Shown here: piece after piece, positions 17,596-26,930 of the stretch
Layout of the letters: each line of letters starts with the position of its first letter
Numbering within the stretch: position 1 is the stretch's first letter
Assembly (NCBI RefSeq): GCF_013300725.1
Contig: NZ_JAAIMM010000003.1
Location: 103,207 to 167,206 of the forward strand
Reading direction: 5' to 3'
DNA length: 64,000 nucleotides
Source: Allocoprococcus comes
Lineage (GTDB): Bacteria > Bacillota > Clostridia > Lachnospirales > Lachnospiraceae
The notes under the pieces: model-generated
What the model saw: the letters and a program-made list of their open reading frames with translations, nothing else
Told to the model about the DNA's origin: nothing
The model's database searches: none
Made by a program: the position numbers and the translations under genes

Positions 17596-18036
17596 CTACT
17601 CCCTGCCTACGATTTTCAAATAATGCACACCTGAATGCTGTTCAATCTCTTCCACCATCTCCGACAGATTCTTCGTTGTCTGCAGCACCTCCACACTGAG
17701 CGTCAGTGTTGCCACCCCGTTGATCGGAATACTCTGGTGAATGGTCAGGATATTCGCCTGATACCTTGCCACCGCGTTTAAAAGCTCTGCCATAACTCCC
17801 GGTGTATCATCAAGCTGAATAACCATCGTAACAGTCCTTCCTTTTTCATTTTCGTGAAATGGGAAAATATCATCCTTATATTTATAGAAAGAACTTCTGC
17901 TGATACCGATCTCTTCTGTCGCTTCCTGAATCGTCATTCCACGTCTGGTTGCGAGCAGTCTCTTTGTCTCGACAACCTTTATGAGCACCTCCGGCACTGC
18001 TTTTTTCTTTACCACATAGTACTTTGTATTATCCAT
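17596..18036 (-). CDS. ACT domain-containing protein (PheB/UPF0735 family)
   Basis: 146 residues. The N-terminal part (about 30-60) has a helix-turn-helix-like segment TIQEATEEIGISRSSFYKYKDDIFPF; the C-terminal part is an ACT domain (MVIQLDDTPGVMAELLNAVARYQANILTIHQ region). Members of this family sit next to hom in many Firmicutes and have been linked to aromatic or aspartate-family amino acid control, but the activity is unproven. It overlaps the end of prfB by 8 bases and precedes hom by 8 bases. A DNA-binding amino-acid sensor for this operon is a plausible reading. Confidence 0.85.
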   Translation of the reverse strand: MDNTKYYVVKKKAVPEVLIKVVETKRLLATRRGMTIQEATEEIGISRSSFYKYKDDIFPFHENEKGRTVTMVIQLDDTPGVMAELLNAVARYQANILTIHQSIPINGVATLTLSVEVLQTTKNLSEMVEEIEQHSGVHYLKIVGRE

Positions 18037-19139
18037 TGTTACTCCTCTGTTTCAGATAAGCATTGATAAATGGATCCAGCTCCCCATCCAGAACTGCACT
18101 TACATTTCCGGTCTCTTCTCCGGTACGGTGATCCTTGACCAGATTGTAAGGATGTAAAATATAGGATCGGATCTGGCTTCCAAAATTGATATCCTGGACT
18201 TCCCCCCGGATGCCGGATACCTTTTCTTCCTGCTCCTGCTTTTTCAAAAGATACAGCTTGGCTTTCAACATCTGCATCGCTTTGTCCTTATTAAAAAGCT
18301 GCGAACGTTCATTCTGACACTGCACTACGATTCCTGTCGGAAGATGCGTAATCCGCACCGCAGACGAAGTCTTGTTGATATGCTGTCCTCCGGCTCCGCT
18401 CGAACGGTAGGTATCGATCCGCAGGTCGTCATCATTCAGCTCAATGTCAATATCATCTTCAATATCCGGTATCACATCACAGGATGCAAAAGATGTCTGC
18501 CTCTTGCCTGCTGAATTGAACGGAGAAATACGCACCAGACGGTGCACTCCCTTTTCTGACTGAAAATAGCCATATGCATTATCTCCCGTTACTTCAAACG
18601 TGATTCCTTTCAGTCCGGTAATATCTCCGTCCTGATAGTCCAGCACGGTTATCTGAAATCCTTTTGACTGTGCATATCTTGTATACATACGATACAGCAT
18701 ATTTGCCCAGTCACAGCTGTCTGTTCCTCCGGCTCCTGCATGCAGTGTCACGATCGCATTGCAGGAATCATATTCCCCGGAAAGAAGTGTCCGGATCCTG
18801 AGATCTTCAAATTCTTTTTCAAATTTAGAGATCTCACGCTGGATCTCTTTGATCATCTCCCGGTCTTCTTCCTCTTCCGTAAGTTCGATCAGTGCATTGA
18901 TATCTTCATATGAACTTTCCAGATCCTGGACCTCCTTCACACAGTCCTGCATTTTCCGGAGTTCCTTCATGATCCTCTGTGAAAGCTCTGTCTTGTCCCA
19001 GAACCCTGGTTCTTCTATCTTTCTTTCCAGCTCTTCAATCCGTTTTTCTTTGCCTGCCAGGTCAAAGTGAATCCCTCATTTCCTTCAGGGGTTCTTCATA
19101 CGCATTTAATGTCTGCTTAAATCCGTCTAATTCAACCAC
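18029..19139 (-). CDS. prfB: Peptide chain release factor 2, with programmed +1 frameshift
   Basis: The product is 369 residues if read as 19139-19065 joined to 19063-18029. Translation starts at a GTG (19139) behind GAGGTG. Codon 25 is CTT and codon 26 is an in-frame TGA; skipping one base at 19064 continues as GAC and gives the full protein. This is exactly the position and slippery sequence known from E. coli prfB, where RF2 scarcity favours the shift. The recognition tripeptide SPF (RISPFNSAGKRQ) and the catalytic GGQ (GAGGQHINK) identify RF2, which reads UGA and UAA. It follows secA at 51 bases, the usual secA-prfB order. Confidence 0.97.
19061..19078 (-). promoter_or_regulatory. RF2 autoregulatory frameshift site
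   Basis: The minus strand reads AGGGATTCACTTTGAC at this point: a Shine-Dalgarno-like AGGGA just upstream of the slippery CTT-TGA-C. The stop TGA occupies 19064-19062. The internal ribosome-binding-like motif promotes slippage in characterised homologues. Any automatic gene call would start the gene too late, near 18970. Confidence 0.93.
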
Positions 19140-19190
19140 TGTATCACCTCAAATCTCATAAAATTATATAAAAACCCAAACTGTCGTATT

Positions 19191-21758
19191 TTATTTTCTT
19201 CCGCAGCACTGTTTGTATTTCTTGCCGCTTCCACACGGGCATGGATCATTTGGATATATCTTTTTCTCGGCACGTACCTTTGGTCCCTTTGCAACACTGT
19301 CATCTTTATTGGTACCGGTTACTTTTGCAACCTGTTCTCTTTCAACCTTCTGTTCTACATTGACATGGAAGAGAAGTCTGACTGTATCCACTTCGATTGC
19401 ACGTGTCATTTCACCGAACATATCATATCCGATCATCTTGTATTCAACCAGAGGATCTCTCTGTCCGTAAGCCTGCAGACCGATTCCCTGACGTAACTGA
19501 TCCATATCATCAATGTGATCCATCCATTTTGCATCGATCACACGCAGAAGGAACACACGCTCTACCTCACGCAGATGCTCTGCTTCCGGGAACTGTGCTT
19601 CTTTTTCTTCATATGCTTTTGCAGCACGTTCTTTCAGGAGATGCTTGATCTCTTTTGGCTCTTTATCCTTTGCATCTTCCTCCGTAACCGGCGGAAGCGT
19701 TGGAATCACATCCAGAAGGTCTCGGTTCATTGCTCCAAGATCCCATTCTTCAAAATCCTGTTCCTCGGAAAGATTGGCATCGACGGTATTTTCCACAAAA
19801 TCTGTGATCATATGGAAGATAGAATCTCTCATATTCTCACCGTCAAGGACTCTGCGTCTTTCATCATAGATGATCTCTCTCTGTTCATTCATTACCTGGT
19901 CATATTCAAGCAGATTCTTACGAATACCAAAGTTGTTGCTCTCAATCTTCTTCTGAGCCTTCTCAATCGCACTTGAAAGCATCTTGTGCTCGATCTGTTC
20001 TCCTTCTTCTACTCCAAGCTTGGTAAATACATCCATCAGTCTCTCGGAACCAAACAGACGCATCAGGTCATCCTCCAGAGAGATATAGAATCTGGATTCT
20101 CCCGGATCGCCCTGACGTCCGGCACGTCCACGCAGCTGGTTGTCAATACGGCGGGACTCATGACGTTCTGTACCGATGATCTTCAGTCCGCCGGCTGCTC
20201 TTGATTCTTCATCAAGCTTGATATCTGTACCACGGCCTGCCATGTTGGTTGCGATCGTAACAGCCCCATGCTGTCCTGCCTGTGCAACGATCTCAGCCTC
20301 CAGTTCATGGAACTTGGCATTCAGTACATTATGTTTTACGCCGCGTTTACTGAGCATCTTACTGAGGAGCTCGGAAGTTTCGATCGTGATCGTACCAACC
20401 AGAACCGGCTGTTCTTTTTCATGTGCTTCACAGATCGCATCAATAACTGCGTTAAATTTCTCTTTCTTTGATTTGTAAACAGCATCCTCCAAGTCAATTC
20501 TCTGTACCGGAACATTCGTCGGAATCTCAATAACGTCCATTCCGTAAATGTCACGGAACTCCTGTTCCTCGGTAAGGGCTGTACCTGTCATACCGGATTT
20601 CTTCTCATATTTATTAAATAAATTCTGGAATGTAATGGTAGCCAGAGTCTTGCTTTCTCTCTTGACCTTTACATGCTCTTTTGCTTCGATTGCCTGATGA
20701 AGTCCGTCAGAATAACGGCGTCCCGGCATGATACGTCCGGTAAATTCATCAACGATCAGAACCTCATCATCTTTTACTACATAATCCTGGTCACGGAACA
20801 TCAGATTATGTGCACGCAGTGCCAGAATGATGTTGTGCTGGATCTCCAGATTCTCCGGATCAGCAAGGTTCTCAATATGGAAGAACTTCTCAACCTTCTT
20901 CACACCGTCTTCGGTCAGGTTGATGTTCTTTTCTTTTTCATTGACAATGAAGTCTCCGGTCTCTTCGATCTCTTCTCCCATGATCGCATTCATCTTGGAG
21001 AATTCCCCGCTTGCCTCACCTCTCTCCAGCTGTCTTGCCAGAATATCACATGCTTCGTAAAGTCTGGTTGACTTTCCACTCTGCCCGGAAATGATAAGCG
21101 GTGTTCTTGCTTCATCAATAAGAACGGAATCGACCTCATCGATGATCGCATATTTCATTCCACGCTGTACCAGCTGTTCTTTATAGATGACCATGTTATC
21201 ACGCAGATAATCAAAACCAAGTTCATTGTTGGTGACATAAGTAATATCGCAATTGTACTGTTCTCTACGTTCGTCATTATCCATCTGGTTCAGGACAACT
21301 CCGACAGTCAGTCCCAGAAATTCATGGACTTTTCCCATCCACTCGGCATCACGCTTTGCCAGATAGTCATTGACTGTTACAATATGCACGCCTTCTCCGG
21401 TTAACGCATTTAAATAAGCCGGAAGAGTCGATACCAGGGTCTTACCTTCACCAGTTCTCATCTCAGCAATACGTCCCTGATGCAGGATGATACCACCGAT
21501 CATCTGTACGCGGTAGTGGCGCATTCCAAGTACACGGACAGCTGCCTCTCTTACAACAGCAAACGCTTCCGGAAGAAGATCATCCAGTGTCTCTCCTTTT
21601 GCAAGCCTCTCCTTGAATTCTTTCGTCTTTTCTTTTAATTCCTCATCGGAGAGCTTCTGCATCTCCGGCTCCAGCGCATCAATATGATCCACGATCGGGT
21701 AGATCCGCTTCAATTCATGTTCGCTGTGCGTTCCAAATATCTTTTCAATAATTCCCAT
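19191..21758 (-). CDS. secA: Preprotein translocase ATPase SecA
   Basis: 855 residues from the ATG at 21758, preceded by AAGGAG; in-frame codons further upstream lack a site. NBD1 carries the Walker [12 protein letters not shown] and the [19 protein letters not shown] segment; NBD2 and the helical scaffold follow. The C-terminus ends in the zinc-binding SEC-C motif [14 protein letters not shown], which contacts SecB-like partners or ribosomes. SecA drives secretory proteins through SecYEG. It heads the secA-prfB-ACT-hom-lysC run. In many Firmicutes hpf lies just upstream of secA; here hpf is 8.8 kb away on the other strand. Confidence 0.98.
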   Translation of the reverse strand: MGIIEKIFGTHSEHELKRIYPIVDHIDALEPEMQKLSDEELKEKTKEFKERLAKGETLDDLLPEAFAVVREAAVRVLGMRHYRVQMIGGIILHQGRIAEMRTGEGKTLVSTLPAYLNALTGEGVHIVTVNDYLAKRDAEWMGKVHEFLGLTVGVVLNQMDNDERREQYNCDITYVTNNELGFDYLRDNMVIYKEQLVQRGMKYAIIDEVDSVLIDEARTPLIISGQSGKSTRLYEACDILARQLERGEASGEFSKMNAIMGEEIEETGDFIVNEKEKNINLTEDGVKKVEKFFHIENLADPENLEIQHNIILALRAHNLMFRDQDYVVKDDEVLIVDEFTGRIMPGRRYSDGLHQAIEAKEHVKVKRESKTLATITFQNLFNKYEKKSGMTGTALTEEQEFRDIYGMDVIEIPTNVPVQRIDLEDAVYKSKKEKFNAVIDAICEAHEKEQPVLVGTITIETSELLSKMLSKRGVKHNVLNAKFHELEAEIVAQAGQHGAVTIATNMAGRGTDIKLDEESRAAGGLKIIGTERHESRRIDNQLRGRAGRQGDPGESRFYISLEDDLMRLFGSERLMDVFTKLGVEEGEQIEHKMLSSAIEKAQKKIESNNFGIRKNLLEYDQVMNEQREIIYDERRRVLDGENMRDSIFHMITDFVENTVDANLSEEQDFEEWDLGAMNRDLLDVIPTLPPVTEEDAKDKEPKEIKHLLKERAAKAYEEKEAQFPEAEHLREVERVFLLRVIDAKWMDHIDDMDQLRQGIGLQAYGQRDPLVEYKMIGYDMFGEMTRAIEVDTVRLLFHVNVEQKVEREQVAKVTGTNKDDSVAKGPKVRAEKKIYPNDPCPCGSGKKYKQCCGRK

Positions 21759-21839
21759 TTTATTAAGCTCCTTATATTCCTTGCTTATCACTTCTGTCTG
21801 AAGCGTTTTGCTTTTTTCCGCTATAGATAGACAGTATCC

Positions 21840-21868
21840 ATTGTAGCACCATTTCTTTTATTCTTCAA
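21840..21868 (-). promoter_or_regulatory. Predicted secA operon promoter
   Basis: TTGAAG (21868-21863) and TACAAT (21845-21840) on the minus strand are spaced by 17 bases, with TGC directly before the -10 box (extended -10 character). It falls in the 115-base gap between hisA and secA, so secA need not rely on the upstream genes. Confidence 0.55.
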
Positions 21869-21873
21869 TCAGT

Positions 21874-22647
21874 TTATTTCACCGCTTCTGTCAGCCCGGC
21901 ATACGGAATCTTACCGCCAAAAAGATCCAGTGCGCTGCCAATCGTATAGTCCAGCTTTTCCCCGCTGATCCGCGCAAACTCCCGCAGATCCTCCATGCTT
22001 CCAATTCCACCGGCATAGGTGATTGGAAGTCCGTTCCACGCCGCAAGCATCCTGACCAGATCCTCCTCTGTACCAGATGCTTTTCCTTCTACATCAACCC
22101 CGTGAACCAGAAATTCATCGCACCATCCGGACAGCTCTTCCAGAACCTCCGGTATCAGTCTGAGCTCAGTAAATGTCTGCCATCTGTTGGTCACAATATA
22201 ATAACTGTCCTCCCGCCTCCGGCAGCTGAGATCCAGTACCAGATGCTCTTTCCCTACTGCCTTTTTCAGCCGGTCCAGCCGGTCATACCGCACCTGTCCA
22301 TCCTGAAATACATAGGATGTAACGATCACATGACTTGCTCCCTCCTCCAGATACTCTGCAGCATTTTCTGCAGTAATTCCTCCGCCGATCTGCATTCCGC
22401 CCGGATAGGCATGTAGTGCTTTCAGCGCCTGCGTCTTTGTCGCATCATAGTATTCCGATGTCGGCGGATTCAGCAAAATAATGTGTCCTCCGGTAAGTCC
22501 GTCTTTCTTATACATTGTCGCATAATAGTCTGCATCCTGTCTGGATATGTAATTTTCTACCGCTGCATTTCCTGCATCCTTCAGGCTGCCACCCACAATC
22601 TGCTTGACTGCACCGTTATGAATATCTATACATGGTCGAAATTTCAT
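21874..22647 (-). CDS. hisA: Phosphoribosylformimino-5-aminoimidazole carboxamide ribotide isomerase, eukaryotic type
   Basis: 257 residues of a TIM-barrel. Asp8 in PCIDIHNGAVKQIVGG and the second-half Asp in FLVHGVDVEGK correspond to the catalytic acid/base pair; GGMQIGGGIT and TYAGGIGSMEDL are the phosphate-binding loops. The sequence fits the fungal/plant HIS6-like branch (with its YYATMYKKDGLTGGHIILL segment) rather than common bacterial HisA. The enzyme opens the ribose ring of ProFAR in histidine synthesis. No other his gene is nearby, which is unusual. GGAGG precedes the ATG. Confidence 0.85.
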   Translation of the reverse strand: MKFRPCIDIHNGAVKQIVGGSLKDAGNAAVENYISRQDADYYATMYKKDGLTGGHIILLNPPTSEYYDATKTQALKALHAYPGGMQIGGGITAENAAEYLEEGASHVIVTSYVFQDGQVRYDRLDRLKKAVGKEHLVLDLSCRRREDSYYIVTNRWQTFTELRLIPEVLEELSGWCDEFLVHGVDVEGKASGTEEDLVRMLAAWNGLPITYAGGIGSMEDLREFARISGEKLDYTIGSALDLFGGKIPYAGLTEAVK

Positions 22648-22734
22648 GAAGTCCTCCGTTTTTTCTGTTGATCTCGTCTTTGCATACCGTCATATTGTAT
22701 CACACCCACGGACACTTTACCACCTTTTGTCTGC

Positions 22735-22772
22735 AAAAAAGGCAAGACTTTTCCGCAAAGTCTTGCCTTTTC
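22735..22772 (-). terminator. Terminator after the small acidic lipoprotein gene
   Basis: On the minus strand AAAAGGCAAGACTTT pairs with AAGTCTTGCCTTTT around GCGG, followed by six Ts. It begins two bases after the stop codon of the lipoprotein and separates it from hisA. Confidence 0.85.
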
Positions 22773-22773
22773 C

Positions 22774-23046
22774 CTATTCCTGACCATCTATTGTATGATT
22801 ATCATTTACATTCCGGTCATCTGTCCTGTTTCTGGTCATATCATCGACTCCGTCTTCCACATCATCCACTACATCGTCAACACCATCTCCGATATCGTTT
22901 GTGACATCATTTACCGTTCCGTTCTGATTTGTTCCACCAGTATTCGTATCCGGATTTGCAGCGTTATCACCATTTCCACACGCTGTAATTCCTCCCATCA
23001 GCATCACACAGGTAAAAACCAGAGCCATTCTTTTTAGATATTGCAT
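22774..23046 (-). CDS. Small acidic lipoprotein
   Basis: 90 residues from the ATG at 23046, with AAGGAG nine bases upstream. The lipobox is GITAC, so the mature part starts at the Cys near residue 23. The mature protein is Asn/Gly/Thr-rich at first, then an Asp/Val-rich stretch (GDGVDDVVDDVEDGVDDM) built from DDV-type repeats, and ends in a polar tail. Such acidic repeats could bind cations or act as a spacer at the cell surface; no named family is recognised. It lies 74 bases after fbp and has its own terminator. Confidence 0.75.
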   Translation of the reverse strand: MQYLKRMALVFTCVMLMGGITACGNGDNAANPDTNTGGTNQNGTVNDVTNDIGDGVDDVVDDVEDGVDDMTRNRTDDRNVNDNHTIDGQE

Positions 23047-23119
23047 GTTGTAATTCTCCTTTTTCTGTAAAATACTTGTACTATTACTATCCGCAGAAAA
23101 AGGATTTTTATACTTATTT

Positions 23120-25072
23120 TTAAATTTTTTCGATGATCTGACCACTTCTGTAAGCATCCAGCAATGCCTCCAGATCCCGGATCCGTTCCTTCAGTGCTTT
23201 TCCAACATCAGTATCTCCTACCGTCTTGCGTTCGAGCGTCCGCTTTACGATCACACTGTCCGAATGGATATCTCTTTCTTTTTCAATAGCTGCCTCCGTC
23301 GACTCAAACGGGTCATGTGCCGCAAGGATCAGTCCATAGGAATTATAGATCAGTGTGTATCCTGCAATTCCGGTTTCTTTCTGGTACGCTTTTGAAAATC
23401 CACCATCAATAACAAGCACTTTTCCGCCACATTTGACCGGATTCTCTCCATTTTTCGTTTTCACCGGAACATGTCCGTTGATGATATGGGAAATCTCTCT
23501 GTCCAGACCAAATTCATCCAGGATTCCGTTCATCACATTTTCATCTTCAAGAAGTAGATAATACGCATTCTTTTTCTCTTTCCACAGCTCCTTTTCTGCA
23601 AGGAAATAACGCTCAAAGGTCGCCATTTTATCTTTGCCAAAAAGAGGAGAATTCGCACCCTGCCAGATATACCACATCAGGTCACGCCCTTTTTTCTTTT
23701 CATCCGGATCTACCGCAAAAAATCCTTTTCTCACATAGGACTCCATCACATCATAAAGTGCCCTTCCCTGATAGCTTTTACCGTATATCTTTACCTTTCT
23801 GAGTGATCCGTCATCATTCAGCGGAACACAGCCGTGATACAGCAGATTGGAATTGTAAATCTTGTAAAGACTTCCTTTGTTCAAAAGGAAACGCATATGC
23901 CGCTGCAGTTTTTCACAGCTCTGGAACGCTTTCACCAGGCGGTTCATGATCTCTTCTTCCTCAGCAGAAAGCTGATATGGATTCTTCGGATCTATGGTCG
24001 GAAAATAATCATCCAGAAGCTGATAGATTTTTCCTTCTATCGTTATGGTCCCTTCCTCGTAGTTGATCTTATCCAGAAAGTTTCTTCTCTGGAAACCAAA
24101 TTCCGGATAAAGCTCTGCTGCCAGTCCTTCTACTTTGAACTGAATAACAGAAATTGCCTTGTGCATTTTCATATTCAGTTCCAGCTCCTGTGGTTTGCAG
24201 TTGTCCTGCCCTTTTAATAAAAAGCACTCACACGGATCTTTTGCATACTGTTTCCATGCGAAAGTTGCAAGTGGAAGCAGATTGATCCCATATCCATCCT
24301 CCAGAATATCCAGATTCCCATAGCGGGCACAGATACGGATCACATTCGCAATACAGCATTTCTGCCCTGCTGCCGCTCCCATCCACAGGATATCATGATT
24401 CCCCCACTGGATGTCCACCGAATGGTACTCCATCAGCTTGTCCATGATCAGATGTGGTCCCGGACCTCTGTCGTAAATATCACCGACAATATGCAGGTGA
24501 TCCACAACCAGACGCTGGATCAGTTCACATAAAGCTACAATAAATTCCTCCGCTCGTCCGATCTGGATAATTGTACTGATGATCGAATTATAATATGATT
24601 CCTTATCTGTCATTCCTGACTTTTCTGTGATCAGTTCCTCGATCACATATGCAAAATCCTTCGGGAGCGCTTTTCTGACCTTCGATCTGGTATATTTGCT
24701 CGCCGAGCGTTTTGCTACCTCGATCAGACGGTACAGCATGATCTTGTACCAGTCATCCATATTCGGTTCTTCTTCCCGGATCCGCTCCATCTTCTCCCGC
24801 GGATAGTAGATCAAAGTTGCCAGTGTCTGCTTGTCCCTGCTGCTCATTGTGTTTGCAAATACATCATCGACCTTGCGCTTTACCGAACCCGATCCGTTCT
24901 TCAGCACATGTGCAAACGCTTCATATTCCCCGTGAATATCCGTCAGAAAATGTTCCGTTCCTTTTGGAAGATTCACGATTGCCTGCAAGTTAATAATTTC
25001 TGTGGACGCAGCTGCGATTGATGGAAATAATTCCGACAGCCCTTCCAGATATTTCTCCTCTAATGCTTTCAT
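23120..25072 (-). CDS. fbp: Fructose-1,6-bisphosphatase, class III
   Basis: 650 residues from the ATG at 25072 (GGGAGG five bases upstream). The size and the metallophosphatase motifs GDIYDRGPGP and WGNHDILWMG are those of the Firmicute class III enzyme, unrelated to the common class I type. It hydrolyses fructose-1,6-bisphosphate to fructose-6-phosphate in gluconeogenesis. A C-terminal metal/substrate segment INGHVPVKTKNGENPVKCGG is present. It follows dapB at 34 bases on the same strand. Confidence 0.96.
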   Translation of the reverse strand: MKALEEKYLEGLSELFPSIAAASTEIINLQAIVNLPKGTEHFLTDIHGEYEAFAHVLKNGSGSVKRKVDDVFANTMSSRDKQTLATLIYYPREKMERIREEEPNMDDWYKIMLYRLIEVAKRSASKYTRSKVRKALPKDFAYVIEELITEKSGMTDKESYYNSIISTIIQIGRAEEFIVALCELIQRLVVDHLHIVGDIYDRGPGPHLIMDKLMEYHSVDIQWGNHDILWMGAAAGQKCCIANVIRICARYGNLDILEDGYGINLLPLATFAWKQYAKDPCECFLLKGQDNCKPQELELNMKMHKAISVIQFKVEGLAAELYPEFGFQRRNFLDKINYEEGTITIEGKIYQLLDDYFPTIDPKNPYQLSAEEEEIMNRLVKAFQSCEKLQRHMRFLLNKGSLYKIYNSNLLYHGCVPLNDDGSLRKVKIYGKSYQGRALYDVMESYVRKGFFAVDPDEKKKGRDLMWYIWQGANSPLFGKDKMATFERYFLAEKELWKEKKNAYYLLLEDENVMNGILDEFGLDREISHIINGHVPVKTKNGENPVKCGGKVLVIDGGFSKAYQKETGIAGYTLIYNSYGLILAAHDPFESTEAAIEKERDIHSDSVIVKRTLERKTVGDTDVGKALKERIRDLEALLDAYRSGQIIEKI

Positions 25073-25106
25073 AACTTCCTCCCTCTTGTACAAAAGCTTT
25101 TTCTGC

Positions 25107-25865
25107 TTACAGTCCGATCACATCACTCATATCGTACATTCCTGCCGGTTTTCCGGCCAGGAATTTGGCAGCTTCTACTGCACCTTTTCCAAAAATTGCT
25201 TTTGAATATGCAGTGTGGTGGAATTCGATCACTTCATCTGCCCCCGCAAAGATGACGTCATGCTGTCCAACGATTGTGCCTCCACGTACTGCAACGATCC
25301 CGATTTCGTTTTTCTCACGTTTTTTTCGTTCATGGCTGCGGTCATAATTGTATACATACTGGTCAGCCATCGCTTCATTAATCGAATCCGCAAGTGCGAT
25401 CGCTGTTCCACTTGGAGCATCAACTTTCTGATTATGATGTTTTTCAACAATTTCAATATCAAAGCCTGCCGGAGCAAGAACCTTTGCTGCATCCTTTAAA
25501 AGCTTCATCAGAAGATTGACTCCCAGCGACATATTTGCAGAGCGGAGAACTGCCACTTTTTCTCCTGCTTCTTTCACCTTTGCAAGCTGTTCCTCTGAAA
25601 GTCCTGTTGTGCACAGAACAACCGGAAGCGTTTTCTCCACACATACATCCAGAAGCTCATCAACTGCTGCTGCGTTTGAGAAATCAATAACAACATCTGC
25701 CTGCACATCACACTCTGCAAGGCTTGCAAATACCGGATATGGATTCTCGATTCCGGTAAATTTATCAATACCTGCCACGATCTCGATCACATCATCCTCC
25801 TTTATAAGTCCTGAGATCACCTGTCCCATTTTTCCGTTACATCCATGCATAATTGCCTTAACCAT
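25107..25865 (-). CDS. dapB: 4-hydroxy-tetrahydrodipicolinate reductase
   Basis: 252 residues. The N-terminal nucleotide-binding segment is GCNGKMGQVISGLI (near residue 8). The catalytic loop EKHHNQKVDAPSGTA contains the active-site His-His and Lys. It reduces the DapA product in lysine and diaminopimelate synthesis. GGAGG precedes the ATG. The dapA-dapB pair is separated by 118 bases that hold a hairpin, so dapB may be made at a lower level than dapA. Confidence 0.97.
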   Translation of the reverse strand: MVKAIMHGCNGKMGQVISGLIKEDDVIEIVAGIDKFTGIENPYPVFASLAECDVQADVVIDFSNAAAVDELLDVCVEKTLPVVLCTTGLSEEQLAKVKEAGEKVAVLRSANMSLGVNLLMKLLKDAAKVLAPAGFDIEIVEKHHNQKVDAPSGTAIALADSINEAMADQYVYNYDRSHERKKREKNEIGIVAVRGGTIVGQHDVIFAGADEVIEFHHTAYSKAIFGKGAVEAAKFLAGKPAGMYDMSDVIGL

Positions 25866-25927
25866 TTGTAGTCCTCCTTGTTATCTCTATGTTCTTGTGT
25901 ATCTTTTCACAAATTCCTGTATAGCAC

Positions 25928-25963
25928 AAAAGGAACTGATGGATACTCCAGTCAGTCCCTTTT
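25928..25963 (-). terminator. Hairpin between dapA and dapB
   Basis: AAAAGGGACTGA pairs with TCAGTTCCTTTT (one G-U pair) on the minus strand, with a 12-base spacer that can itself pair partly (TGGA/TCCA). The right arm ends in four Ts. It is a probable partial terminator within the dap unit. Confidence 0.6.
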
Positions 25964-25983
25964 CTCTATAATCTGACCCTTTA

Positions 25984-26874
25984 TTATGCCAGTTTGATTC
26001 CAAATGCTTCCAGTTCTTTTGCAAGCTGTGCTGTATGTGCTTCTGTCATCTCTGTCAGAGGCATACGCAGCGGACCTGCCTGCCATCCCATCAGATTTAA
26101 AGCCTTTTTAACCGGAATCGGATTCACTTCACAGAATAACTTCTCGATCAGCGGAATCGCATCCAGCTGCATCTTACAGCTTCCCTTGACATCTCCTTCA
26201 AAGAACTTTGCACAGATGTCATGTGTATACTGCGGAGCCACATTCGCAAGAACTGAGATGACACCCTTTCCTCCAACAGAAAGGAGCGGTACAATCTGGT
26301 CATCATTGCCTGAATACAGATCGATCTTGCCATCTGTCAGCTGCATGATCTTCGAAATCTGGGAAATATTGCCTGATGCTTCTTTTACCGCAACAATATT
26401 CTCTATATTTTTATGTAAAGTCGCAACTGTCTCCGGAGCAATATTCACACCGGTACGGCTCGCCACACTGTAAAGGATGATTGGTGCTTTTGCTTCTTTT
26501 GCAACAGCGGTATAATGTGCGATCAGTCCGTCCTGTGTACATTTGTTATAATATGGTGTTACAAGCAGAAGTCCGTCTGCACCGTCTTCTACTGCCTCTT
26601 TTGACATCTGGATCGTTGTGTAGGTACTGTTGGAACCGGTACCTGCGATCACCGGGATTCTTCCCTTGACACGCTCGATCGCAAATTTGATGCATTCCAT
26701 GTGCTCTTCTTCTGATAAAGTAGAAGATTCACCTGTTGTTCCGCAGATGATAATACTGTCGGTCCCATGTGTACAATGGTAGTCCAGCATTTCATCCAGT
26801 TTGTCATAATTTATACTCTCGTCCTCATGAAACGGCGTTACAAGTGCCACTCCTGATCCTGTAAATATAGCCAT
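25984..26874 (-). CDS. dapA: 4-hydroxy-tetrahydrodipicolinate synthase
   Basis: 296 residues, standard length. The substrate-binding GTTGESSTL motif is at about 45-53, the Tyr in LLVTPYYNK at about 134, and the Schiff-base Lys lies in NIVAVKEASGNI. It condenses pyruvate with aspartate semialdehyde, the committed step to lysine and diaminopimelate. GGAGG lies upstream of the ATG. Together with hom and lysC in this window, it covers most of the aspartate-family branch point. Confidence 0.97.
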   Translation of the reverse strand: MAIFTGSGVALVTPFHEDESINYDKLDEMLDYHCTHGTDSIIICGTTGESSTLSEEEHMECIKFAIERVKGRIPVIAGTGSNSTYTTIQMSKEAVEDGADGLLLVTPYYNKCTQDGLIAHYTAVAKEAKAPIILYSVASRTGVNIAPETVATLHKNIENIVAVKEASGNISQISKIMQLTDGKIDLYSGNDDQIVPLLSVGGKGVISVLANVAPQYTHDICAKFFEGDVKGSCKMQLDAIPLIEKLFCEVNPIPVKKALNLMGWQAGPLRMPLTEMTEAHTAQLAKELEAFGIKLA

Positions 26875-26930
26875 AATATTCCTCCTGACATGTTGCTTTA
26901 TGATACTAAACGATTAAAATAAGTTTAGCA

